Made by a program: the position numbers and the translations under genes. From the NCBI GenBank assembly GCA_017537515.1, contig JAFYKO010000102.1, positions 1 through 11,520 on the forward strand: DNA of 11,520 bases. The letters are read 5' to 3'. Source of the DNA: Clostridia bacterium (GTDB taxonomy: Bacteria > Bacillota > Clostridia > Christensenellales > UBA1242). This document shows, one piece after another, positions 1 through 6,220 of the stretch (positions are counted from its first letter, which is position 1; the number at the start of each line of letters is the position of its first letter). Below the pieces are notes generated by a model. It ran no database searches. It worked only from the letters and a program-made list of their open reading frames with translations, and was not told the DNA's origin.

Positions 1-2851
1 CATAGTCTTTGCTGTCGCCGTATTTGTCAACAAGTTTGTAGGTGATAGTGTAAACTGCGTTGTCGCCGAATACATCAACGTCTGCAAGTGCTGTGAAGCG
101 GTCAACGCCTTCTCCAAACTCGATTTCTTCGTCGCTACCAGTTGCGTGAGAGATAACGATTTTTGAGTCTTCCCAAACGATATCGTCGTCATTTGTAACA
201 GGTGTTGGAAGGTCGATTTTTTCATTGAGAGTCAATGTTTTGCCAGCTTTGTTGAGGTCAGCGAAGAATTCTTTGATTTTGTCTTCGTTTTCAAGGGTTG
301 GAGCTTGGTTGTTTACTGTAAGAGTAAAAGTTTTGCTTGTGAATTCAACTTCGTCGCCTGCAACATAGTCAACACCATTGATTGTTGCATCTTGAAGAAC
401 TTGTGCATAACCTACGTAAGTGATGTGGTAAACACCCTTATCCATAGGGATGAATTTTGTTTTTCCGATAAGAGTTGCAGATTTGTCAATTTGCACTTCG
501 TATCCGGTGTAATTCAAAACTGAATCGTCAGCGTTTGTTGTGAAGGTTGGCACGCTTAGTGTGATTTCATCGCCACGGTTTGCGTCTTCACCGCCGTTGA
601 TTTGAGAGTTAAGTTTGAAACCAACAGAAAGGTCTGAGGTGTCTTGGGCAACTGTGATGCTGTAAACATAAATTGTTTTGTTGCCAGCAAGGTCGGTTGA
701 GATATATGTTACTTCATAATCACCATATTCAAGGGCTTCGAAGTAAGCGTTGTTTACTGTATAAACATTTCCAACAACACGTCTTGCGTTTGCGTTCATA
801 ACATCCATCATTGTTCCGTTTTCACTTTCAACGAGGATTTCAACGTTGAGGTAGTCAGCGTTTTGAGCGGTATATTCAACATTTGGCAAGTAGATTGTGG
901 TGTTTTGCATAAATACACCGTTGTTTTTGTCGTTGTTTGCTGGAGTGTTTGTGATTTCTGTTGTGTCAGAAGCACCAGGAACAAGAACTTGGATATCTTT
1001 TGTAACTTCTGCAGATTTTCCATCTTCATTGATAACAAAAATCTTGAGAGTTAATGAAGTGATGGTTGCATCTTCTGGGATTTCAAGTGTGTATGTGTCA
1101 TCTTCAAGAGTGAGAAGGCTGTCTTCAGCTTCTGCGTCCATAACAGTTGCACTTGCACTTGTTGTGTAAGATACATACGCACCGATTCTTGAATCATAAG
1201 CGTCTGTAGGAGTCTTTACAGTGAAAGATACTTTGTCGCCTGGAAGAATAACGCTTGGGATTTCAACAGGCATTTCAACTTCAGGGTTTTCATAGTTTAT
1301 TGTGCTTCCTGAAATTGTCATAGAGTATGCTGGAGTTGATTTTTCAAAACCAACAGCATCTTTTGCATTGTAGTATGCCTTATAAGTTTTTGCAGTCAAT
1401 GCACCTTTTGCAAGTGCTTCGCTGTCGTCAGCAACGATATAAATCTCAGATGCTTTGATTGTAATCACTTTTCCGTTTGCATAAACAGCAAATACGTCTT
1501 GGTCATTTGTGTTGTCTTGTGCATAAGCTTCAACTTTTTGTTCAACATCAGATGTTGCGTTGAATACAAGAACTTTGTTTGCTACGCTGTCAGCGATTTT
1601 GCTTTCGTCGAAGTAAACAGTGCTTCCGTATTTAAGAGTTCTCCACAAAGTGAGGTTTTCTTCAACAAAGTCAGTTGCGATATCATTTGCATAGATTGGA
1701 AGCAAGAAGAAGTTTTCACTTGAGTGATAAACTGGAAGTGCATTGCTGATGTCCACCATTTCAGTGTCTTCTGCCAAAGCGTCCGCAGAGTAAGGAGCCA
1801 CTACGATTGGAGCAGGGGCTGTCTTGTCCTTAACGTTTGTAAGAGTGAAGGTTTTTGGACTTGTTGTGCAAGTGTTTCCAAAGAAATCTTCAATTGCATA
1901 GATAACTTCGTGGTTTTTTGACACTTGAGGGATAAGAGTGTAAACTCCGTCTTCATAAGAAAGAGGTGAGTTTGCTGTTTCTGTTGTGAAAGTTTCAGTT
2001 CCGACTTTAACAGAGATTGTGTAATGCACTGGGATTGTGTCGCCATTTTCAGTTGTAGCAATCACGCCAGGGAGTTTTGTTTCAACGCCAACTTCAGCTG
2101 TTGTTGGTTTTGTTGAGCTGTAACCATAAGTGTATTTATAGTTGTTTTTGTAGTCTGTGTCAGTGTAAACTGAAAGTTTGGTGGTGTAGGTTTCGCCACT
2201 TGCAGAAGTGTAGGTGTATGTTACTTCATAAGTTACATCATCTTCAACACCGATTGTCAAGATTTTTTCGTTTGCGTTCCAGCCAGAACCAGTTACTGAT
2301 TCACTCACTGCAAGAGAAGTTGAAACTACTGCATTTTCAACAACGTCTCCGTTTTCGTCAGTTACGACAGCGTCAGGGAAAGCAATTTCTCTGTAGTCGC
2401 CATTAACTTTTGCTGGATTGATTGTTGTAGGAACAATTTTCTCTGCATTTGCTGGGATTTTAATAGCGTATGTTTCACTGATGCCTGAAACATTAACTTT
2501 GAGGTCGGTTGAGTATTGAACCGCACCGAGGGTGTAGGTGTAGGTAATAATATAGTTACCTTGTTTTTCCACCCTAAAAGATGTGCCGGTTGGGATTACT
2601 TCAAGGCCATCAGGGTCAGTAACGGTTTCTGTAACGTTTGATGCGTCTCCGCCAACTGTACCTTGGACGATGTCATAATTTTCACCGACTTTTGCTGTTG
2701 ATTTGAAATTTTCAACAGTGATGTAGTTGCTTTTTTCAGTAAATTCATTGCTTGCGGCATAAACGTTTGCAACGCCAAAAGCTGGGATGCAAAGTGAGAA
2801 TGTCGTAACCATTGCAACTGCGAAAGTCAACTTTTTAAATACGTTCTTCAT
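1..2851 (-). CDS. Large secreted Ig-like repeat protein, 3' end missing (N-terminal ~950 codons)
   Basis: The frame stays open from the ATG at 2849-2851 to the left edge, so the gene is cut by the window and at least 950 residues are present. Start: AGGAG at 2858-2862 lies a few bases upstream. Residues 1-32 form a signal peptide (KKL, a hydrophobic core, then probable cleavage after VYA). The rest is Thr/Val/Asp-rich beta-sandwich sequence with a recurring strand motif of the Y-x-[IV]-T-Y type (for example GNYIITY, TYEVTY, GDYEVTY, GVYHITY, AVYTITY), often followed by D-x-x-G, and a DKTAP linker, both typical of bacterial Ig-like domains. No catalytic motif is visible and any cell-wall or membrane anchor must lie beyond the window. 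Likely role: surface adhesin or structural cell-surface protein (inference). It has its own promoter. The exact Ig-like family and domain count cannot be fixed by eye. Confidence 0.85.
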   Translation of the reverse strand, partial: MKNVFKKLTFAVAMVTTFSLCIPAFGVANVYAASNEFTEKSNYITVENFKSTAKVGENYDIVQGTVGGDASNVTETVTDPDGLEVIPTGTSFRVEKQGNYIITYTYTLGAVQYSTDLKVNVSGISETYAIKIPANAEKIVPTTINPAKVNGDYREIAFPDAVVTDENGDVVENAVVSTSLAVSESVTGSGWNANEKILTIGVEDDVTYEVTYTYTSASGETYTTKLSVYTDTDYKNNYKYTYGYSSTKPTTAEVGVETKLPGVIATTENGDTIPVHYTISVKVGTETFTTETANSPLSYEDGVYTLIPQVSKNHEVIYAIEDFFGNTCTTSPKTFTLTNVKDKTAPAPIVVAPYSADALAEDTEMVDISNALPVYHSSENFFLLPIYANDIATDFVEENLTLWRTLKYGSTVYFDESKIADSVANKVLVFNATSDVEQKVEAYAQDNTNDQDVFAVYANGKVITIKASEIYIVADDSEALAKGALTAKTYKAYYNAKDAVGFEKSTPAYSMTISGSTINYENPEVEMPVEIPSVILPGDKVSFTVKTPTDAYDSRIGAYVSYTTSASATVMDAEAEDSLLTLEDDTYTLEIPEDATITSLTLKIFVINEDGKSAEVTKDIQVLVPGASDTTEITNTPANNDKNNGVFMQNTTIYLPNVEYTAQNADYLNVEILVESENGTMMDVMNANARRVVGNVYTVNNAYFEALEYGDYEVTYISTDLAGNKTIYVYSITVAQDTSDLSVGFKLNSQINGGEDANRGDEITLSVPTFTTNADDSVLNYTGYEVQIDKSATLIGKTKFIPMDKGVYHITYVGYAQVLQDATINGVDYVAGDEVEFTSKTFTLTVNNQAPTLENEDKIKEFFADLNKAGKTLTLNEKIDLPTPVTNDDDIVWEDSKIVISHATGSDEEIEFGEGVDRFTALADVDVFGDNAVYTITYKLVDKYGDSKDY

Positions 2852-2887
2852 TTTTCTCTCCTAAATAATAATTCGAATACAAGCGAT

Positions 2888-2916
2888 AGTTTACAATAAT
2901 TTTACGCTTTTGTCAA
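2888..2916 (-). promoter_or_regulatory. Sigma-A promoter of the Ig-like surface protein gene
   Basis: On the minus strand TTGACA (2911-2916) is followed by a 17-base spacer and TAAACT (2888-2893). The -35 is perfect, the -10 has four of six consensus bases, and the start codon lies about 37 bases below the -10. This predicts a short leader and strong constitutive expression unless a regulator outside this sequence acts on it. Confidence 0.8.
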
Positions 2917-3146
2917 CGAAAATAAACAAATTTTTACAAAATCTGCAAACCTTTTTTACTTTCAGTCTTATTTTAAGTTTCAAAAGTGGAATTATGCGAG
3001 GTTTTTTTGGGTGTTTTTATAAATTTTTGTCGAGTTTTCACACTTTTTGGCAAGGTGCATAGTATGATAGTGAACCAAAGATAAAAATTCTGGTGTACAA
3101 AGGATAAGACTATTATACATACATCAAATATAAGATAAATCTATAT
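2917..3146. other. AT-rich divergent spacer with no recognised gene
   Basis: This stretch separates the divergent surface-protein gene and the Gly/Cys-rich gene. No ORF with a plausible ribosome binding site was found. No convincing sigma-A promoter for the plus-strand gene is visible. Sequences such as CATAGTA (3058-3064) and CATACAT (3118-3124) resemble -10 elements of sporulation sigma factors (CATA-type), but no correctly spaced -35 partner was found, so they are not called. Confidence 0.5.
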
Positions 3147-3148
3147 AT

Positions 3149-3153
3149 GGAGG
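3149..3153 (+). promoter_or_regulatory. GGAGG ribosome binding site that decides the start of the Gly/Cys-rich gene
   Basis: GGAGG is followed by eight bases and then the ATG at 3162. The ATG at 3147 overlaps this site (ATGGAGG), so it cannot be served by it, and nothing similar lies upstream. The downstream ATG is therefore the probable start. Confidence 0.8.
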
Positions 3154-3161
3154 AAGCACAA

Positions 3162-3413
3162 ATGACTTTTTTCGGTAATAATGGTTGCCACGGAGACTAT
3201 GACAGAGATGACTGCGGTGGCTATGGCGGTAAAGGTGGTTATGGCAACGACTGCTGTTGCCTCATAATCTTGTTGTTATTGCTCTGCGGTGGCTGTGGCG
3301 GTGGACACGGCGGATGCGGTGGCGGTTTTGGTGGCTTCGGCGGAGGCTGTGATTGTTGCAGTCTAATCTGGCTCATACTCATCCTCAACTGCTGTTGCGG
3401 TTGCGGTCGCTAG
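3162..3413 (+). CDS. Small glycine/cysteine-rich protein with duplicated Cys-hydrophobic module
   Basis: An 83-residue protein with 27 Gly and 15 Cys. The N-terminal part is polar and Gly-rich (GYGGKGGYG). Two related modules follow: residues 30-46 (DCCCLIILLLLLC then GGCG) and 64-80 (DCCSLIWLILILN then CCCG), identical at 10 of 17 positions, each a Cys cluster, eight hydrophobic residues and more Cys-Gly. They are joined by a GGFGGFGGG linker. The hydrophobic stretches are too short for ordinary membrane spans. Composition resembles the small Gly/Cys-rich proteins of Firmicutes often auto-labelled chorion-like high-cysteine proteins, and loosely the YjcZ-type sporulation peptides. A structural, disulfide-crosslinked coat or surface role is possible but unproven. 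It stands alone, converges on the Hint-domain gene, and shares its terminator. I do not recognise a named gene. Confidence 0.75.
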   Translation: MTFFGNNGCHGDYDRDDCGGYGGKGGYGNDCCCLIILLLLLCGGCGGGHGGCGGGFGGFGGGCDCCSLIWLILILNCCCGCGR

Positions 3414-3451
3414 TCCACCCCCCTTCAATACATTTTTATCCCAAACCCAAA

Positions 3452-3493
3452 AAAACAATCCACATCAAGAAAAAGCCTTGATGTGGTTGTTTT
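3452..3493. terminator. Bidirectional intrinsic terminator between convergent genes
   Basis: A perfect 10-bp stem (CCACATCAAG at 3460-3469 with CTTGATGTGG at 3477-3486) has a 7-base loop and extends with AAAACAA / TTGTTTT after a one-base bulge. There is a T tract on both strands. It lies 38 bases after the Gly/Cys-rich gene and 17 bases after the Hint-protein gene, so it should end both transcripts. Confidence 0.9.
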
Positions 3494-3510
3494 AAATTAG
3501 CAATTAAAAA

Positions 3511-5532
3511 TTATATTGGACAGGCGACGTTATGCGATAATACATTGTTTGAGAAATAATTATGGTTGTCTTCAACCATAAATGTATACATTTTAAATGT
3601 TTCGCCTTCGCAATACTCAAATTCAATATCCACTATTTCTTTATTATATTCAGTTGATATCGAAAAAAGTTTATCTCCAAGTACAAAAGATTCTTCGCAT
3701 ACTTTTATCATATCACCATAAGCAAATTCACATGCAGAAGGATGATATGCTTTCCAGCCAAGTTCTGTCAACAAAGGATGGTCATTGGATATTTTAATGA
3801 AGGTATTATCGGAGAATTTCAAAACAACTTGCATTGTTCTTAAAGCATTAGTAATTGACAATATTGGCTTTCCCTCCAGTTCTCCGGTTTCAAAATTATA
3901 AGTCATAACAAGGTCTCCAATTTGGATTTCGTCCGCACGTTTTTCACTGCCATCACTCAGTGTTATCATTGTATCCGCAGAAACACAGCAAACCCGACTA
4001 CCATTACAAGTTAAATCAATTACTATATCTGACGTTATAACGCTTGCGTTGATAGTTAATGTTAAAATATCATCCCCATAACCTTTCGACCAAATACGAT
4101 AAGAAAAATCAGTATCTTTTGCCATAATGACTGTGCCTATCGTTACAGTTAAAGGTGGATTATAAAAGGTACCCCAGCTGTTTGGGGAACTGTGACTGGT
4201 ATCATAATCATATCCATAAAAATTTAAAACCAAATTTTCTCTATTGTTCATATAAGGAATGGTTGTTGGATATTCTTCAATCGACGTATCGCAAGAAATT
4301 AAATTGTAAGTAATACTTACATTTACATCCTCCCACACCGCATACAAATTTATTGTTGCACCGTTTGTGGTTGTTAAGTTGTTGACGCTTTGTCCGTCGG
4401 TGTATTTAACCGCACCGCCTGAGGTTTCTGCCCAGCCCGAAAACCTTTTTCCAATTGGAGCAGTAAATCCGTTTGCAGTCAAATTTTGTGCAACGTCATA
4501 AGTATGCGTCGAAGAGGCTGTTGAACCGCCTGAGTTATCGGGGTTGTTGTATGTTATTGTATATGTAATTGGCGTCCATTGTGCGTAATATGTTGCACCG
4601 TTTTCAGGTATTTGGCTTGTTGATGTAACTTGCGTGCCACCACTTGTTGACGTGAACCAACCTTTAAAAACATATCCCGCTTTGCTTGGCGTGAGCAACG
4701 CCCCCAATTCACTGCCTGCAGTTCCAGTAATTGTGTTTGAACCGCCCAAACTTCCGCCAGTGGAGTCAAGGGTTACTGTATAAAGTTTTGAGACGTATGC
4801 TGAAACAACAATATTGCTCGTAACTTTGGACCAATCTGTTACTGCAAAATATCCAGTCTCTTGATTCCAAGTATACCCGCCACTTTCAACGCCGGTTATA
4901 TTATAATTCAATGCATATCCGCTTTGGTAAGCGTTTTCAAGTGTGAAATTTATGTAGGTTGAAGGATTTTCCTCACTGAGGGTAGACGCACCACCAGTAT
5001 ATGTGCAACCAGTTGTTGAAATACCTAGTTTTGCAGAATTAACAACAAACTGCATTTTGAGAGTTGCGTTGTTTGTGCCAGGCATCATTGCACTTGAGGT
5101 AAGATTGAACGCAAACGAAGAATTTGCAGAATTTGCAACTCCTAGAGTTTGCTGATAAGTTTCTTCGCCTTCAATATCCACGCCATAGCCTGTTAAATTG
5201 AGTAGTAACGGGGTTGAATCGGTAAAATTAACCGCTCGTATAGTGAAGTCATTGTATGTTCCAGAATATGAAACAGTGTTGTTTGAGAAAGTTACACCAC
5301 TGCCCGTTGCGACGTCTTTTCCGCCTTCGCTAAAATTCCTCAGCAAAAGCGTTTCCGACCCGCCCTCTGGGGTTATGTAAAGTTCAACTTTTGCAATAGG
5401 CGTAACAGTCAAACCAACATTCAACCGCATCGCCTTCTGAATTGCTGTTATGCCCATAGACAACAACAGAAAAATTATTGCCGATGATATAGCAATCATA
5501 AAAATTTCATAAATTTGCACCTTTTTTTTCAT
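3511..5532 (-). CDS. Membrane-anchored InlB-repeat surface protein with C-terminal Hint (intein-like) domain
   Basis: A 673-residue exported protein. Residues 9-31 are a hydrophobic segment after MKKK, best read as a signal anchor or uncleaved signal. Residues ~38-250 are beta-rich and Thr/Ser/Asn-rich. Two InlB-type (Listeria-Bacteroides) repeats follow at ~250-320 (ending YYAQW) and ~322-400 (ending LYAVW), each with the K/R-x-F-x-GW core. Residues 516-668 are a Hint domain: C516 starts the block (CVSADTMITL), IGDLVMTY follows, S582-N-D-H585 matches the TxxH motif, and the end is a VEDNHNYF strand with H667-N668. Only VACPI follows, so no Cys/Ser/Thr sits at +1 and true splicing is unlikely. 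Cleavage or transfer of the N-terminal part to another nucleophile is the expected chemistry for such bacterial intein-like domains. Start: AAGGAG at 5539-5544, well spaced. No sortase motif. The promoter overlaps two dyads next to an XRE regulator. Confidence 0.88.
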   Translation of the reverse strand: MKKKVQIYEIFMIAISSAIIFLLLSMGITAIQKAMRLNVGLTVTPIAKVELYITPEGGSETLLLRNFSEGGKDVATGSGVTFSNNTVSYSGTYNDFTIRAVNFTDSTPLLLNLTGYGVDIEGEETYQQTLGVANSANSSFAFNLTSSAMMPGTNNATLKMQFVVNSAKLGISTTGCTYTGGASTLSEENPSTYINFTLENAYQSGYALNYNITGVESGGYTWNQETGYFAVTDWSKVTSNIVVSAYVSKLYTVTLDSTGGSLGGSNTITGTAGSELGALLTPSKAGYVFKGWFTSTSGGTQVTSTSQIPENGATYYAQWTPITYTITYNNPDNSGGSTASSTHTYDVAQNLTANGFTAPIGKRFSGWAETSGGAVKYTDGQSVNNLTTTNGATINLYAVWEDVNVSITYNLISCDTSIEEYPTTIPYMNNRENLVLNFYGYDYDTSHSSPNSWGTFYNPPLTVTIGTVIMAKDTDFSYRIWSKGYGDDILTLTINASVITSDIVIDLTCNGSRVCCVSADTMITLSDGSEKRADEIQIGDLVMTYNFETGELEGKPILSITNALRTMQVVLKFSDNTFIKISNDHPLLTELGWKAYHPSACEFAYGDMIKVCEESFVLGDKLFSISTEYNKEIVDIEFEYCEGETFKMYTFMVEDNHNYFSNNVLSHNVACPI

Positions 5533-5550
5533 TCTTTTCTCCTTGATTCC

Positions 5551-5566
5551 TCTTACTTTGGTAAGA
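5551..5566. promoter_or_regulatory. Operator-like dyad O1, just downstream of the Hint gene transcription start
   Basis: A perfect inverted repeat, TCTTAC-TTTG-GTAAGA (6-bp arms, 4-base centre). It begins a few bases inside the predicted transcript of the minus-strand gene and overlaps a weak possible plus-strand promoter (TTGATT at 5543-5548, AATTAT at 5566-5571). It lies 32 bp from the second copy, about three helical turns. The adjacent XRE gene makes it a likely repressor site (inference). Confidence 0.7.
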
Positions 5567-5575
5567 ATTATTAAT

Positions 5576-5604
5576 ATTTTAATCTTTCTTTAGTAAGAAG
5601 TCAA
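5576..5604 (-). promoter_or_regulatory. Sigma-A promoter of the Hint-domain surface protein gene
   Basis: On the minus strand TTGACT (5599-5604), a 17-base spacer and TAAAAT (5576-5581) match five of six consensus bases in each element. The spacer is almost entirely occupied by dyad O2, so a protein bound there would exclude RNA polymerase. Confidence 0.82.
5583..5598. promoter_or_regulatory. Operator-like dyad O2, inside the promoter spacer
   Basis: TCTTTC-TTTA-GTAAGA repeats O1 with one mismatch in the left arm and one in the centre (15 of 17 bases alike when the following A is included). It fills the gap between -10 and -35 of the Hint gene. Two like sites in this arrangement are characteristic of cooperative repression by a small HTH dimer. 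Confidence 0.7.
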
Positions 5605-5637
5605 GATTTTTTTTAAATTTTGTAGGAAAATAATATT

Positions 5638-5847
5638 ATGATTTATTTTGCGGAAAATTTAAAACTTTTGAGAATTGAACAAAACATCGGTCAAGAAGAG
5701 CTTGCTCGAAAGATTGGTGTTTCAAAAGGCATTATTTCTATGTGGGAAAATGGCTTAAAGGAGCCTCGAATCAGTTCAGTTCAAAAAATTGCTGAATTTT
5801 TCGACATAACCATAGACGAATTGGTTAGATATCCTCTATATAAATAG
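5638..5847 (+). CDS. XRE/HTH_3-family transcriptional regulator
   Basis: A 69-residue stand-alone helix-turn-helix protein. Residues ~6-60 form the Cro/C1-type domain: NLKLLRIEQNIGQEELARKIGVS contains helices 1 and 2, then the recognition helix (KGIISMWENG), followed by KEPRISSVQKIAEFFDITIDELV, the usual end of the domain. There is no sensory or multimerisation domain beyond nine C-terminal residues, so it should act as a simple dimer. Start: AGGA at 5624-5627, ten bases before the ATG. It is divergent from the Hint-protein gene, 105 bp apart, with two matching dyads between them. The probable job is repression of that gene and perhaps of itself (inference). Its own promoter is not clear. The terminator at 6046-6075 could end its transcript. 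Confidence 0.88.
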   Translation: MIYFAENLKLLRIEQNIGQEELARKIGVSKGIISMWENGLKEPRISSVQKIAEFFDITIDELVRYPLYK

Positions 5848-5934
5848 TATTAGTCCACTTCACTGCATACGACATAAAATAGCAATAGGTTGTTAGAATT
5901 GTATTTGAAATATTTTTTTTACTTCTTCCAACTT

Positions 5935-5989
5935 GTGGCGGAGTGTATGTGTTTGCACGCAGAAGCGTTGTAACACATACGCCCGCCAC
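5935..5989. repeat. Long imperfect inverted repeat (22-pair hairpin)
   Basis: The left arm 5935-5960 pairs with the right arm 5965-5989 around the loop AGAA. There are 7 pairs (GTGGCGG with CCGCCAC), a bulged A at 5942, 11 pairs including one G-T (5943-5953 with 5972-5982), a 3x3 internal loop, then 4 pairs. It is clearly more GC-rich than its surroundings. No T tract follows on either strand, so it is not an ordinary terminator. It could be a structured RNA, a REP-like element or the remnant of a small mobile element. No target-site duplication was seen. Confidence 0.7.
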
Positions 5990-6045
5990 CTCATAAAAAC
6001 TTAGCTTTTTTCTAGTATAACTCAAAATATTTAATTCTAATACAA

Positions 6046-6075
6046 AAAAACAAGGTTTTTAAAATCCTTGTTTTT
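6046..6075. terminator. Bidirectional intrinsic terminator
   Basis: AAAAACAAGG (6046-6055) pairs with CCTTGTTTTT (6066-6075) around a 10-base AT loop, with T tracts in both directions. It lies about 140 bases beyond the stop of the GLUG/InlB-like surface protein gene (minus) and about 200 bases beyond the XRE gene (plus), and could serve both. Confidence 0.75.
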
Positions 6076-6086
6076 CTAATATTAAT

Positions 6087-6151
6087 AAATTTTTTTATTG
6101 GAATTTTCGGCTCTTTCTTGCGTCAGCCAATGACTGACGGTTCTAACCGTC
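6087..6151. repeat. Tandem palindromic repeat, copy A
   Basis: A 65-bp unit followed after five bases by a second copy. The two differ by three substitutions and one T in a T run. The last ~36 bases are identical and contain two inverted repeats: CGTCAG/CTGACG around 7 bases, and GACGGTT/AACCGTC around 2 bases. No ORF or transposase is associated. Confidence 0.8.
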
Positions 6152-6156
6152 TTAAC

Positions 6157-6220
6157 AAATTTTTTATTGGGATTTTCGGTTCTTCCTTGCGTCAGCCAAT
6201 GACTGACGGTTCTAACCGTC
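6157..6220. repeat. Tandem palindromic repeat, copy B (contains the stop codon of the neighbouring gene)
   Basis: A 64-bp second copy of the unit at 6087-6151. Its terminal palindrome GACGGTTCTAACCGTC (6205-6220) overlaps the 3' end of the adjacent minus-strand gene: the codons for the last residues and the TAG stop (6212-6214) are inside it. The period between copies is about 70 bp. Confidence 0.8.

Noticed and set aside
2077..2406. 109-residue plus-strand ORF rich in Leu, Gln, Cys and Arg
   Set aside because: Antisense shadow of the Ig-like surface protein; composition reflects the complementary codons.
3058..3126. Sporulation sigma factor promoter for the Gly/Cys-rich gene
   Set aside because: CATA-type -10 matches exist but no -35 partner with the right spacing was found.
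5935..5989. Integron attC site
   Set aside because: The inverted repeat ends do not carry the RYYYAAC / GTTRRRY core sites and there is no cassette ORF or integrase.
5825..6025. 66-residue minus-strand ORF overlapping the XRE gene end
   Set aside because: No recognisable domain; it runs through the long hairpin and into the end of a real gene on the other strand.
6087..6220. CRISPR array
   Set aside because: Only two copies, separated by five bases, with no spacers of 25-40 bp and no cas genes.
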